DNA of 64,000 bases from Thermodesulforhabdus norvegica (GCF_900114975.1 NZ_FOUU01000007.1:62001-126000), one strand, 5' to 3'; positions 33,696-42,967 are shown, counted from the stretch's first letter. Notes: generated by a model not told the origin, from the sequence alone. Numbers and translations are program-made.

Positions 33696-34712
33696 ATGCC
33701 CTCGATTCTGATTACGGGAGCTGCGGGCTTCATCGGTTTTCACCTTGCTTATAGATTTGCCTCCAGCTCTGACTGGAAAGTCATAGCTCTCGATAACATC
33801 AATGCCTACTATGATATAGGCATCAAACTGGACCGGCTCAGGGAACTGGGTATTCGTGAAATACTGGATGACCAGATGGTCTCTTCCGAACGCTTTGGGA
33901 ACCTGCAGTTTATAAAAATGGACCTTCGCGATCGGCACAAAGTTCTGCGCTTTTTTCAGGATCATCAGGTGGACGTCCTCTGTCACCTTGCAGCTCAGGC
34001 GGGAGTCAGGCACTCCCTTGCCTGTCCGGAGGATTACGTGAGCAACAACATCTCCGGATTTCTCAACATCCTTGACGGCTGTCGGCTTAAGGGCATAAGA
34101 AAACTCTGTTTTGCAAGCAGTTCCAGCGTTTACGGAAAGAACGCCCTTTATCCGCTGTCCGAGAATCTCGTCACGGATTCACCGATAAGCCCCTACGCCG
34201 TCACGAAAAAGTGCGACGAACTGCTGGCTTTTTGCTACGGACATCAATACGGTATTCAAACCGCAGGTCTCAGGTTGTTTACGGTTTATGGCCCCTGGGG
34301 AAGGCCGGATATGGCCCTTTACAAGTTCGTGAGGAACATCTTTTCGGACAGACCCATAGAACTCTACAACTATGGAAAAATGAAACGGGACTTTACCTAC
34401 ATCGACGATTGCATTGATGCAATAACCCTGATCGTCGAAAAACTCTGCTCTATCGGGGATGACCGTTTTTTTGAAATATACAACGTTGCCAGCGGCCGAA
34501 TGGTCGATCTGGAGTATTTTGTCTCGCTCATAGAAAAAGAAACCGGCAGAAAGGCTCAAATAATTTACAGGCCCATTCAGGCCGGCGATGTGGAGGCGAC
34601 CTTCGGGGACATTTCCAAGATTCGGGACTTCGTCGGATATGAACCTAGAGTTTCGGTTGAAGAGGGCATTGCAAGGTTTGTCAGATGGTACAGGGAGTAT
34701 CATGGGGTTTAA
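33696..34712 (+). CDS. NAD-dependent sugar epimerase, UDP-glucuronate 4-epimerase-like
   Basis: A 338-residue extended SDR enzyme. The NAD site is GAAGFIGFHLA; DNINAYYDIGIKLDRL is typical of UDP-glucuronate 4-epimerases; the catalytic residues are in SSSSVYG and the YxxxK motif PYAVTKK; substrate-site RLFTVYGPWGRPDMA and DFTYIDD follow. It would give UDP-galacturonate from UDP-glucuronate, whose maker Ugd is encoded at 60.5 kb. The ATG at 33696 has a perfect AGGAGG at 9 bases. It overlaps the methyltransferase gene by 11 bases. Confidence 0.92.
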   Translation: MPSILITGAAGFIGFHLAYRFASSSDWKVIALDNINAYYDIGIKLDRLRELGIREILDDQMVSSERFGNLQFIKMDLRDRHKVLRFFQDHQVDVLCHLAAQAGVRHSLACPEDYVSNNISGFLNILDGCRLKGIRKLCFASSSSVYGKNALYPLSENLVTDSPISPYAVTKKCDELLAFCYGHQYGIQTAGLRLFTVYGPWGRPDMALYKFVRNIFSDRPIELYNYGKMKRDFTYIDDCIDAITLIVEKLCSIGDDRFFEIYNVASGRMVDLEYFVSLIEKETGRKAQIIYRPIQAGDVEATFGDISKIRDFVGYEPRVSVEEGIARFVRWYREYHGV

Positions 34713-35418
34713 GGAAAAGATCAGGAATGTGGTTCCATCTTCTTTGCTGGAGAAAGCAATAGGGGTCGTCAGGGATGAAAAGAAGAGGCCTTCCGAATTC
34801 TCCTGGATGCCCCACCAGCGAAAAGGCCACATGGTGCGTTACTACAGAGATTACATTTCGTACCTGGAGCATCAGGCGTCGAAGTTTCCCCTTATAAACA
34901 AAGACGAACTGGCCGTTTACGACCGGGAGTACAGGGCACTCCTCAGAGACCGTCTTACCGCCGGAGGCTTTATAAAAGAGGGCATGAAAGTTCTTTGTCT
35001 TGGGGCAAGGCAGGGAACGGAGGTTAAGGCTTTTCTGGATCTAGGATGCTTCGCCGTGGGCGTTGACATCAATCCGGGAGATAATAACCACTTCGTTCTT
35101 TACGGTGACTTTCACTCGCTTCAGTTCCCCGACGGTGTCGTCGATGTCGTGTTTACAAACAGCCTTGATCACGTATTCGATATTCAGGAAGTGTTGAACG
35201 AAGTCCGCCGTGTGCTGGACAAAACCGGATTTTTTGTGGTCGAGGCAATAATGGGAAAAGGGGAGGGGATTGAGCCTGACGAGTTTGCAAGCTTCTGGTG
35301 GGAAACCACCGAAGATCTTGCAAAGCTGATCGAAGAAAAAGGAGGGTTTTCTCTTAAGAAACGTCATAAGTTTTCACGGCCCTGGGAAGGATACCACATG
35401 GTATTTGAAAAGCTGTAA
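34702..35418 (+). CDS. SAM-dependent methyltransferase in the polysaccharide cluster
   Basis: A ~238-residue class I methyltransferase-like protein. After a ~95-residue helical N-terminus it has a variant motif I VLCLGARQGTEVKAF, an acidic ribose-binding residue in AVGVDINPG, and VVDVVFTNSLDHVFDIQEVLNEVRRVL (adjacent blocks) typical of Methyltransf_11. The start used is the ATG at 34702, inside the end of the epimerase gene with GGGAG upstream. Probably methylates a sugar or sugar-linked group of the exported glycan; the target is not known. Confidence 0.82.
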   Translation: MGFKEKIRNVVPSSLLEKAIGVVRDEKKRPSEFSWMPHQRKGHMVRYYRDYISYLEHQASKFPLINKDELAVYDREYRALLRDRLTAGGFIKEGMKVLCLGARQGTEVKAFLDLGCFAVGVDINPGDNNHFVLYGDFHSLQFPDGVVDVVFTNSLDHVFDIQEVLNEVRRVLDKTGFFVVEAIMGKGEGIEPDEFASFWWETTEDLAKLIEEKGGFSLKKRHKFSRPWEGYHMVFEKL

Positions 35419-35422
35419 CACT

Positions 35423-36613
35423 TTAATCCACCGTCCATTTGTGCTCCAATCGGCAGATTCCCACGTGACTGCTTTCCTTTGCCACGATTATGTTGTCAAC
35501 TATCCGTTCGTCGAAAACGACGAGTCCCCTGTCGTCAAAGATCCTCACGTGGACGTAGTAATTTCCTCCAAGAAGGGGAAGATCCGGAAATTGCACCTTT
35601 ACCGTCCTGTCGCCAGTAAGAGGAGGAATGCCGTCGAGATGAGTCCCCGCCATGAAAATTCCCCAACCGGTAAAGGATTTAACCGAGACGGCTACGTGAT
35701 ACGGAATTTGCGGGTTGATGGCTTTTGTCTTAATGGTCACTTCTAGCGTATCTCCCGTACGAACCGGGGTACGTGCGTCGGCATTGGCGAAACATTCGTG
35801 GATACAAACGGGGCTTCCGTTTTCGGGATCTGTTCCCATTTTTTCCATTTGCAGTGTTCGGTTCCTTTCACGCTCGAACATGTACCACTCATACTGAGGT
35901 ATGACTTCGTTAGGAGAGCCTTCCATGTAGATCCGACCGTCTTTTAACCACAGCACCCTCTGACACATCAGGCTTATGTGGTACATGGCATGAGAACAGA
36001 GCAGTAGGGTGCCGCCGGATCTCTGAAACCCGGCAATGCGGTCTATGCACTTTTTTTGAAAGTAGGCATCTCCTACGGAAAGCGCTTCGTCGATTATCAT
36101 GATCTCGGGATCAAAGGACGAGACCACCGAGAATGCAAGGCGCATGACCATGCCGGTGGAATAGGTTTTAACGGGAAGATCAAAAGCCGACCCCAGCTCT
36201 GAAAATTCTCTTATCTCTTCTATCTTTCTGCGCAGTGAGGATTCGTCAAAGCCCAGAAGGCGGGCGTAATTTACGACATTTTCTCTGCCGGTAAAGTCGG
36301 GATAAAAACCGGTTCCCAGCTCCAGAATCGCCAGAACGCGTCCGTGGATCTTTACGTGACCTGAACTCGGCGGAAGTGTTCCGGCAAGTATCTGCAGGAG
36401 CGTGCTCTTCCCGGCTCCGTTTTCACCGATTATACCCAGAGACTCCCCCTTGCGCACGGTAAAGCTGACGTTCCTCAGGGCGGCTTTAACCTGATGACGG
36501 GTGCGCCGGGTTATCAATTCCCAGAGCTGATCGGACGGCTTTCTGTAGAGCCGGAATTGCTTGGATAGATCTCTAACTTCAATGACCGCGTCGTTTTCTG
36601 AATACTTCATCAA
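35423..36613 (-). CDS. wzt: Wzt-type polysaccharide exporter ATPase with C-terminal glycan-recognition domain
   Basis: A 396-residue ABC ATPase for O-antigen or similar glycan export. Residues ~10-250 are the nucleotide-binding domain: Walker A GENGAGKST, signature YSTGMVMRLAFS, Walker B IMIIDEALSVGD and switch His in LLCSHAM. Residues ~265-395 form the beta-sandwich Wzt C-terminal domain (DTLEVTIKTKA ... YYVHVRIFDDRGLVVFDE), which reads the finished chain end in Wzt proteins. The partner permease Wzm is at 40983, separated by four other genes. It overlaps the glycosyltransferase gene by 35 bases. Confidence 0.93.
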   Translation of the reverse strand: MMKYSENDAVIEVRDLSKQFRLYRKPSDQLWELITRRTRHQVKAALRNVSFTVRKGESLGIIGENGAGKSTLLQILAGTLPPSSGHVKIHGRVLAILELGTGFYPDFTGRENVVNYARLLGFDESSLRRKIEEIREFSELGSAFDLPVKTYSTGMVMRLAFSVVSSFDPEIMIIDEALSVGDAYFQKKCIDRIAGFQRSGGTLLLCSHAMYHISLMCQRVLWLKDGRIYMEGSPNEVIPQYEWYMFERERNRTLQMEKMGTDPENGSPVCIHECFANADARTPVRTGDTLEVTIKTKAINPQIPYHVAVSVKSFTGWGIFMAGTHLDGIPPLTGDRTVKVQFPDLPLLGGNYYVHVRIFDDRGLVVFDERIVDNIIVAKESSHVGICRLEHKWTVD

Positions 36614-37772
36614 TTACCGACTCGTAGCCCGAAACGGTTTTCTCGGCACTGTAATACGCCGCCCTTTCACGGGCCAGCGAAGAGAATTTACGCCGTAGAG
36701 CTTCGTCTGTCAAAAGCTCCTTGAGGGCGTATTCCAGCTCGGCCTCCGAATTGACGAGAATTCCGTATTTCCCGCCGTCAAGAATTTCTGCAGGACCGTA
36801 AGGGCAGTTCTGAGCAACTACGGCCAGCCCCGCCGCGCAGGCTTCTAGCAGTGAGTTGGGGCATCCGTCGAAGAGACAGGTGTGCACGAAGATATCGGAA
36901 GCACCGAGGAAAGGAGAAACATCTTCCCTGAACCCTGCAAAAAACACTCTGGAACCGGGCGCCTCTGCTTCTATAAAGTTCTCAACGATACTTCTATGTG
37001 GACCGTCTCCTACAATGATTAGTGATCCGGATACCGATCTGGAGATTCGGGCAAAAATGTTGAGTAACTGTTCTACGTTTCTTTCGCGGTCAAGCCTGCC
37101 CACCCAGCATACCCTGGGTCTTTCGGGCAGATCGTAAAGCGAAGTTTTTGAGGCTTCTGAAGGTAGCTCAACGAAATTGGGTACTACCCTGCCTCTGGAC
37201 GCGGGTGCTCCGTAGTTTTTCACCAGATCGTTCCACGTTCCCATGGAGGGAGTAAGTACTAAATCGGAAAATTTGCAAAAAAAACGCGTTGCAAGAATAA
37301 GACCGAACCGCTCCAGAGGATCTTTGACCATGTGCTTTATAAAAGGCGTCAAAGGACCCCGGGGAGAAGCAATCACCCCGAAAGGCCCGGGCGAAATTTT
37401 TCTTAAAAAGCTCAGCAAAAAGGATGCATAGTGCATTATTCCGAAGAAAACCGTGAAGTCCGAATTTCCGCCACAAAAATCGGTAATGAACTTTTTAACG
37501 GTAACGACATCCCTAAACAGTGCCGCGGGTTTTTTAAAAGGAAACCAGGGCGAAATGTCGATCCTTCCGACGTCCAAGGTGGAGTTTCGATAGATCGCGG
37601 GTATGGCCGATTCGACCATACCCGTTCTGTAGAATACCCGATAAAGGGCCTTTTTGCTTAAACGATGGGCTACCGAAAAGGAGCTTTTCTCGGCTCCTCC
37701 CCAGGATCTTGAGGGATTCAAAAATACGACCCTGAGGTTCTCAATAGCGCGCAAAGGTATCTCCGAAGGCAT
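36579..37772 (-). CDS. Glycosyltransferase, GT4 family
   Basis: A 397-residue GT-B glycosyltransferase. The acceptor loop is in RSWGGAEKSSFSVAHRL, the core nucleotide-binding half begins PRVCWVGRLDRERNVEQLL, with IIVGDGPHRSIVENF and the donor site FDGCPNSLLEACAAGLAVVAQN (EX7E-like). It likely adds one sugar to the glycan exported by Wzm/Wzt. It overlaps the lipoprotein gene by 32 bases and wzt by 35 bases, so all are translated from one transcript. Confidence 0.92.
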   Translation of the reverse strand: MPSEIPLRAIENLRVVFLNPSRSWGGAEKSSFSVAHRLSKKALYRVFYRTGMVESAIPAIYRNSTLDVGRIDISPWFPFKKPAALFRDVVTVKKFITDFCGGNSDFTVFFGIMHYASFLLSFLRKISPGPFGVIASPRGPLTPFIKHMVKDPLERFGLILATRFFCKFSDLVLTPSMGTWNDLVKNYGAPASRGRVVPNFVELPSEASKTSLYDLPERPRVCWVGRLDRERNVEQLLNIFARISRSVSGSLIIVGDGPHRSIVENFIEAEAPGSRVFFAGFREDVSPFLGASDIFVHTCLFDGCPNSLLEACAAGLAVVAQNCPYGPAEILDGGKYGILVNSEAELEYALKELLTDEALRRKFSSLARERAAYYSAEKTVSGYESVIDEVFRKRRGH

Positions 37773-38229
37773 AGTTTATAAATTGATTGTACCAGTTGTC
37801 GCCCACGTACAACCAGTACTCTTCGACCGTGCCTTTTCGGGCGGGCAGTGAAACCTCCTTGCCCTTTACGGCACGCACCCTGTACTCGTACTCTATGACC
37901 ACTCGGGCTACGTTGCCTCTGATTTCTACGGACTTTATACCGGGATTGATGTAATCCACATCGACATTTCGCATCGACAGATATCCTTCTTTTGACACTC
38001 TTGCCCTGAAAAAGGGATCGAAAAGGTCATAGACGTGAGAAAAATCCTGTGCAACCATGGCAGCCCATCTCTCGTTAACCCTTTCGAGAAGAAGCTTCTT
38101 TTTCTCTGCTTCTCCAATGTCCCGGTAACAGCCCGAGCTCATCTGGCTTTTCACGCCAAAACCGGCACACCCTGCAAGGATTACCGGTAGCAGGCAGAGC
38201 ACCGTCAGCACACAATTTCGGAGCTTCAT
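37741..38229 (-). CDS. Small lipoprotein, NTF2-like
   Basis: A 162-residue lipoprotein. The signal peptide MKLRNCVLTVLCLLPVILAGC has the lipobox LAGC, cleaved before Cys21. The remaining ~140 residues (NERWAAMVAQDFSHVYDLFDPFFRARV, then beta-strands VEIRGNVARVVIEYEYRV and a Trp/Tyr-rich end) look like a cystatin/NTF2-like fold, but I cannot name the family. It overlaps the BNR-repeat gene by 4 bases, so the two exported proteins are made together and may interact. Confidence 0.8.
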   Translation of the reverse strand: MKLRNCVLTVLCLLPVILAGCAGFGVKSQMSSGCYRDIGEAEKKKLLLERVNERWAAMVAQDFSHVYDLFDPFFRARVSKEGYLSMRNVDVDYINPGIKSVEIRGNVARVVIEYEYRVRAVKGKEVSLPARKGTVEEYWLYVGDNWYNQFINYAFGDTFARY

Positions 38230-39608
38230 GGCAATTTCACCTCTCTGTATTTGAGTTTAACCAGGGTGGCGTTAAGAGAATCGTCGGGGTATTCAGGCCA
38301 AAAGAGATGCAGATTCTTTCCGTCGGCAAAGAGAAAAGGATAAAATTCGTTATCGCAGCCGGGATTTTCGGAAACGTTTACATCCTCCTTCTGCCAGGTT
38401 TCCCCGCCGTCGGTGGAGTAGTTTATGAAAATATTGGATCTGACCAGACGAAAATCCTGCCAGGCGACGGCTATCAGTTTTCCGTCGGGTGAAACGTAAA
38501 GGTCTCCGTAAACTGCAGAGGTGGTATCGTGGGGATAGTGTCGAATCGGAATTGGCTTTTCCCAGCCTTCATCCTGATTCATCCTGATCAGATACACCGA
38601 CGGGCGATTTCCGAATTCCGGGATGAAACCGCGCTTTCTCTTGCTTTTTGCAAAATCGGTGAGGACGAAAATGGCCGATCCGGTAGAACGCACTTCAAGC
38701 CTGCTCACGGGGTTTTGAGGCACATCAGGTACAGCGGCCTCCTTCCATCCTCCGGACTCGCTTTTAACGGCATAATGAACACCTCTGGCCCCCGCCCAGA
38801 AAACATAGGGCTTTGTGTTCAGGAAAGCAATGGAGACATACGCAGGAGCCCACCCTTTCGGAGATGCCACCATCTCGGGTTCTTCCCATTTCCTGCCGTC
38901 TTCGGAGCTGGTGTGGAATATGCCGAATTTTCCGCTTCGGGAGCCCTTGAACAGGAGGTGAAATGTCCCTCCGGCGTCAACGGCCAGGACGGGTTCTCCC
39001 GGGTTGTACTCCTCGGGAACAACAACGAAATCTTCCGAGAGGAAGGTGCGACCTCCGTCTTCGGATGTGCTTGCGTTGAGGGTGTACTTTCTGGCCCGTT
39101 CGTCCTGCCAGATTACCACCGCCTTATTCCCCGATGAGGCCACTGCAACCTGAGGAAGAGGCTGGCCTTTTTTACTGCTCAATCTTACGGTTACCGGCTT
39201 TTCCGCCCGATCATGAGGAATAAATCCGGCCATCATCCGCTTTTCGATCTCAGGCCCGGTTTCGTCTCTTACCCACCATACCGCGATGACCCCTTCCGGT
39301 GTTTCCACGATACCGCCCGTTGCCCCACTTGCCGCCTTTTCGGGCAAGGTGGTTTCAAAAAGCAGTTCGGGGGACTTTCCTTCGAAAGATTGGACCACAA
39401 AGCGGGACTGATCGGGCCACATAGCAAGAAACCACTTACCCTGCTCCTCACGGCTCTGGATTATGTGAGGTCGGCGGTCGATCACCCCCGATACAGTTCC
39501 GAACTCTATCGGGTCTTCGAGCTTCATTCTTTCTGCATGGGCGGGTGTAAAATTCAAAGCCACGAGAAGGACCAGAAAAATCGCTTTTTTAAAGTGGAAA
39601 CCGGTCAT
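38226..39608 (-). CDS. Exported sialidase-like (BNR/Asp-box) beta-propeller protein
   Basis: A 460-residue secreted protein with signal peptide (cleavage after AHA, residue ~25). Asp-box-like units recur in the body: TSEDGGRTFLSEDF, SSEDGRKWEEPE and STDGGETWQKEDV, the pattern of a six-bladed sialidase-type propeller. The Arg triad of true sialidases could not be confirmed, so it may only bind glycans. It is followed by the lipoprotein gene and lies in the glycan export locus. The start ATG has a GGAGG site. Confidence 0.85.
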   Translation of the reverse strand: MTGFHFKKAIFLVLLVALNFTPAHAERMKLEDPIEFGTVSGVIDRRPHIIQSREEQGKWFLAMWPDQSRFVVQSFEGKSPELLFETTLPEKAASGATGGIVETPEGVIAVWWVRDETGPEIEKRMMAGFIPHDRAEKPVTVRLSSKKGQPLPQVAVASSGNKAVVIWQDERARKYTLNASTSEDGGRTFLSEDFVVVPEEYNPGEPVLAVDAGGTFHLLFKGSRSGKFGIFHTSSEDGRKWEEPEMVASPKGWAPAYVSIAFLNTKPYVFWAGARGVHYAVKSESGGWKEAAVPDVPQNPVSRLEVRSTGSAIFVLTDFAKSKRKRGFIPEFGNRPSVYLIRMNQDEGWEKPIPIRHYPHDTTSAVYGDLYVSPDGKLIAVAWQDFRLVRSNIFINYSTDGGETWQKEDVNVSENPGCDNEFYPFLFADGKNLHLFWPEYPDDSLNATLVKLKYREVKLP

Positions 39609-39639
39609 ATATGGTTATCCTCCTTACGTGAAGGCAATA

Positions 39640-39668
39640 AAAAAGGGAAGACCTCGTCTTCCCTTTTT
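39640..39668. terminator. Bidirectional terminator hairpin
   Basis: A 13-bp stem with A-rich left and T-rich right arms, AAAAAGGGAAGAC (39640-39652) / GTCTTCCCTTTTT (39656-39668), loop CTC. It can end transcription from either side and sits between the exported-protein gene at 39716 and the start of the sialidase-like gene, so it separates the two units. Confidence 0.85.
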
Positions 39669-39677
39669 CTAAAACTT

Positions 39678-39701
39678 AAAAAAGGGGGATCGAAATCCCC
39701 C
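39678..39701 (-). terminator. Rho-independent terminator of the exported protein at 39716
   Basis: GGGGGAT (39684-39690) and ATCCCCC (39695-39701) form a 7-bp stem with a CGAA loop; reading leftward it is followed by TTTTTT. It starts only 15 bases after the stop codon, directly before a second terminator. Confidence 0.85.
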
Positions 39702-39715
39702 GACAACTCAGCTAT

Positions 39716-40720
39716 TTATAGACGATGATTGTTGATATTTACCCAGCTGTTGGTCATGCTGCCGCCGAAGCCGGTGCCGTACTCAATCTTGAATACCGTG
39801 GCCTGATCACCATTGACATCGTCTCCAGCGACATTATCTCCGTCATAGTTATTAACGGCCGAAAGTCTTAGCAAGCTCCAGCCACCGTTCTGTGCCCATG
39901 CGGGAATAACCCCACCGAGCAGGTCTTCAAGGGTTACGACATCAACACATGTAACGGTTTGATCTTCGCCGATCGACGGGCAAACTTCCTTTCTATCACA
40001 GAATCCATACTCATTTGCCGTGCCGGGTTTTACGAATCGAATTGTAGCAGTATAGTCATTAACATTCGGACACATGGTAGCACCTGTACCGCTCGGATCA
40101 TCCAGCGGAGTTACGATAAACTTGGTTGTGAAATCAGTTGAAGGAAGCACCGTTACGACTTCTTGCTGACCTTCATCTAATGCTTCTTTGGTCAAGCCGC
40201 TAAAGACTCCAGTTTGAGCACAAGAAGTGGCACTTTTTCTTCCAAGCAATGCCCTGTCGCCAACAGCCGCACCGTTTACAACTTCAAGGATCGTGTATTC
40301 GCCATCAATTACGCAGTCTGCCTCAACTACCAGATAACCGCGGCCTGTGGAATAACCCGACAGGTGCTCTAAATCAAACTGGCCGGTACCGGGAGAGTTG
40401 GTATCACCAAAAAGAGCGCCCGTTCCAAAATGTCCTGACACATCCCAGCTTACCATATCCCATTTGGTAAGCGTTAGGTTGTCATCGTATTCCGAGCAGG
40501 TCTCCTCCCATTCGCCGTTGTCGTAAACTTTAAAGTAGTAACGAAGATGGGCATTGCAGGTATTGTTTACTGTGTTTACGAGGGTAACAATAGTCGCCAC
40601 CGTTCCCGGATTAGAAACAAAATAGGGATACAAAATCACCTGTGAATTCGTTTGAGCCTGCGCACTTGCGGCGAAGGCCAAAAAAGCCCCTACCACCAAC
40701 ATTAACGCCACTTTCTTCAT
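39716..40720 (-). CDS. Exported cysteine-containing surface protein of unknown function
   Basis: A 334-residue protein with a clear signal peptide (MKKVALMLVVGAFLAFAASAQA, cleavage near residue 22). The mature part is rich in Thr, Val, Asn, Gly and Asp, with about ten spaced cysteines (for example NTCNAHLRYYF, TCSEYDD, EADCVIDG, TVTCVDVV) that could form disulfides outside the cell. No known domain is recognised. It has a perfect AAAGGAGG ribosome site, its own promoter and leader, and two terminators, which suggests high and separate expression. Codon use looks more AT-rich than the neighbours. It splits the Wzm-Wzt locus. Confidence 0.82.
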   Translation of the reverse strand: MKKVALMLVVGAFLAFAASAQAQTNSQVILYPYFVSNPGTVATIVTLVNTVNNTCNAHLRYYFKVYDNGEWEETCSEYDDNLTLTKWDMVSWDVSGHFGTGALFGDTNSPGTGQFDLEHLSGYSTGRGYLVVEADCVIDGEYTILEVVNGAAVGDRALLGRKSATSCAQTGVFSGLTKEALDEGQQEVVTVLPSTDFTTKFIVTPLDDPSGTGATMCPNVNDYTATIRFVKPGTANEYGFCDRKEVCPSIGEDQTVTCVDVVTLEDLLGGVIPAWAQNGGWSLLRLSAVNNYDGDNVAGDDVNGDQATVFKIEYGTGFGGSMTNSWVNINNHRL

Positions 40721-40903
40721 TTTTTCCTCCTTTTTACCAATAGAACCAAAGAATTACCACCCTTTCAGATCAAACCCAAAAGTCCAACCTTAAGAACCAA
40801 ACCAACCCTTCCCTCTTCGTCTGCTCTCACCCCCTTCAACCATCCACACATAAAACCCCATCCATCTGAACGACAATTCTCATAACCCAATATACTAACC
40901 TTC

Positions 40904-40933
40904 CTCATACCAGCAATGGTCTCACAATGTCAA
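40904..40933 (-). promoter_or_regulatory. Predicted sigma-70 promoter of the exported protein, with long C-poor leader
   Basis: On the minus strand a perfect -35 TTGACA (40933-40928) and TATGAG (40909-40904) are 18 bases apart. The leader of about 175 bases down to the ATG at 40720 is nearly free of cytosine on the RNA strand (rich in G, U and A), unlike coding DNA around it. C-poor leaders resist pairing and can stabilise or expose the message. Confidence 0.5.
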
Positions 40934-40982
40934 CACCTTTCGCATAAAGAGACCCAACAACCAACCTCTTTCCCGACATTCC

Positions 40983-41762
40983 TTACAGGAAGTCTATCAC
41001 CCTCGGATAAAAAACACGCATAAATGTTATCCCGATCAGGAAAAATGTCAATGAGAAACTTATCACGGCAAGCCACAAAACAAAGGATCCCGGCTGGAGA
41101 TTGAGCATAATTTCCCGAAATAACACAATAAATGTATGCGCAGGGTTGACGGCCAGTACTATTTCCCATTTATCCGGAATTAGCTCCGGCGGATAGATGA
41201 TCGGTGTGGCGTAAAACCACAGGGTCAGTAAAATGTTGATAAAGTGCGTGAGATCACGCCAGTACACGTTGAGTACCGAAAAAAGCCAGCCCAGCCCGGT
41301 AGTAAACAGGGCAAGGAAAAACGTCAAGGGGATCAGGAAAACTGCCGTATAGATTGGCCTCAGGTCAGGAAACCCTGTGGTGAGCCTGTAAAGCAGGAAC
41401 AAAAACAAGCCCGCCGTCAAACCTATAAAGGCTTCCAGGACTATTGAAGGAACCAGCACCATCGGCGAAAAGAAGACTTTTTTCAATATTGGACCTTCGT
41501 TTACAAGCGCCGTCGTCGATTTCGTAAGAGCGTTGCAGAAAGATGTCCAGACCCAGATCCCGCAGAAAAGGAATTCTCCAAAACCGTAGGGCTTATCGAT
41601 TTTCAGTTTGAAGATAATCGCCACTGCAAAATAGTAGATGCAGAACATAACGGCGGGATTTAAAAACATCCATACAACGGCTCCAAAAGGCCCGCCGTAC
41701 TGCATCCTGATATTTCTGAAGGCTCTATGGGCCGTCAACAAAGCGTAACGCTTCCACATCAT
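40983..41762 (-). CDS. wzm: Wzm-type ABC-2 polysaccharide export permease
   Basis: A 259-residue inner-membrane protein of the ABC-2 family with six hydrophobic segments. The N-terminal amphipathic stretch (YGGPFGAVVWMFLNPAVMFCIYYF), a long polar loop with GPILKKVFFSPMVLVPSIVLEA, and the C-terminal NPAHTFIVLFREIML are typical of TagG/Wzm exporters. It should pair with Wzt at 35423 to move lipid-linked glycan across the inner membrane. It starts 5 bases after the polysaccharide-deacetylase gene. Confidence 0.92.
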   Translation of the reverse strand: MMWKRYALLTAHRAFRNIRMQYGGPFGAVVWMFLNPAVMFCIYYFAVAIIFKLKIDKPYGFGEFLFCGIWVWTSFCNALTKSTTALVNEGPILKKVFFSPMVLVPSIVLEAFIGLTAGLFLFLLYRLTTGFPDLRPIYTAVFLIPLTFFLALFTTGLGWLFSVLNVYWRDLTHFINILLTLWFYATPIIYPPELIPDKWEIVLAVNPAHTFIVLFREIMLNLQPGSFVLWLAVISFSLTFFLIGITFMRVFYPRVIDFL

Positions 41763-41767
41763 GATGC

Positions 41768-42859
41768 TTACTCCCCCGGTTTTCGTAAGGAAACGAGCTG
41801 AAGCCCGTTGACGGAATAACGGGAGAGGTTGTCCCTCAATACCCTGTAGGTAATCTCATGTGGATGCCCTATGGCAAGGGCATAACCCTGGGTTGACGCC
41901 CTTCGGGCGAGTTCTGCCAGCTGGGACACTATAAATTTCCGGGTGAGTTCATGGTCGATGAAGACGTTTCTTTCGAGACAGGGGACTCCTACCTCCCTTG
42001 CAGCTTCACAGGCGACCGTTTTAGCAGTCGTACGGCTGTCGACAAAAAAAAGCCCTTCTTCTTTGAGCCATCTCATGAAGCGCCTCATGGCTTCCCGGTC
42101 TTCCGTAAACCTGGAGCCCATGTGATTGTTAACGCCCAGGGCTCCCGGTACCTGTTTCAGGGCTTTTTTGAAAAGTCGGTATTGTTCTTCTTCTGATTGA
42201 GACAGAAGCAGTGCCCCCGGTCCCGGATTTACCTCCGGGTATCCCCGGGGCTCCATGGGCATGTGAAGAAGCAGAGTTCTCCCGCTTTTTCTTATCATCT
42301 CGGCAACTTCTTTTGAATGAGCTTCGTAGGGGAGTACGGCGAAGGCAAGAGGATAGGGAAGAGCGAGGAACTTCTTCGCACTTTCAATGTCCCGTCCCAT
42401 GTCGTCGATTATGATGCTGACCGTTCCCCGCGGTTTTTGTATCTGCCGATCGGCAATTGCATGACTTACCTTGTGTTCTTCATTAGCTTCGGGTATTTCC
42501 GCATCGGTCGAATAAGGCGGTTCCCTGCCCGCGTCGGCTTCTTCTTCCGGTTTTTCCGTGAGTTCGGTTTCAGGGGCGGTCGGGAGCCTTCTTTTTTCGG
42601 TGTGGGGCATTTTGTAAGGTGCCTTTTCAGAGATCAGGGGTTTTCGAACTTCCGATAATCTCTGGTTCTCCGGGGGTTTCGATATGGTGGACATCTGCTG
42701 AAGAAGTAGCATGAGGCCGCCCCATAGAAGCAGAAGAGAAGCCCAGAACACGATAAACCCTCGAGAAGGTAGGTTTATCCTTTTCTTCTTTGAAGAGCTT
42801 TTCTTCTTCCGCTTCCCTACAGGATTCTTCTTTTTTCTCTTTTTCCCCTGAGATGTCAT
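41768..42859 (-). CDS. Divergent polysaccharide deacetylase (YibQ family), membrane-anchored
   Basis: A 363-residue protein. A very basic cytoplasmic N-terminus (many Lys, residues 1-30) is followed by one membrane helix (FIVFWASLLLLWGGLMLLL), a ~90-residue low-complexity Pro/Glu linker, and a C-terminal catalytic-like domain (about 145-360): VSIIIDDMGRDIESAK, LLLHMPMEPRGYP, NNHMGSRFTED, FFVDSRTTAKT and AIGHPHEIT. This is the divergent polysaccharide deacetylase family, often near envelope genes. The Asp and His residues for metal binding are visible. It is upstream of wzm in the same direction. Confidence 0.9.
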   Translation of the reverse strand: MTSQGKKRKKKNPVGKRKKKSSSKKKRINLPSRGFIVFWASLLLLWGGLMLLLQQMSTISKPPENQRLSEVRKPLISEKAPYKMPHTEKRRLPTAPETELTEKPEEEADAGREPPYSTDAEIPEANEEHKVSHAIADRQIQKPRGTVSIIIDDMGRDIESAKKFLALPYPLAFAVLPYEAHSKEVAEMIRKSGRTLLLHMPMEPRGYPEVNPGPGALLLSQSEEEQYRLFKKALKQVPGALGVNNHMGSRFTEDREAMRRFMRWLKEEGLFFVDSRTTAKTVACEAAREVGVPCLERNVFIDHELTRKFIVSQLAELARRASTQGYALAIGHPHEITYRVLRDNLSRYSVNGLQLVSLRKPGE

Positions 42860-42967
42860 GACGGAAACCTCAAAAAAATCCCTCCCGGAGAAATATACAG
42901 CGAGGCGATCGAAGGGTACAGCAGAAACATTCTTTACTGAAAGGGCTTAAAGGCCCAACCCTTGGAA

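Noticed and set aside
40765-40908. 47-codon open frame in the leader of the exported protein
   Set aside because: Its ATG overlaps the predicted -10 element, so it would not be in the transcript; the absence of stops follows from the C-poor composition.
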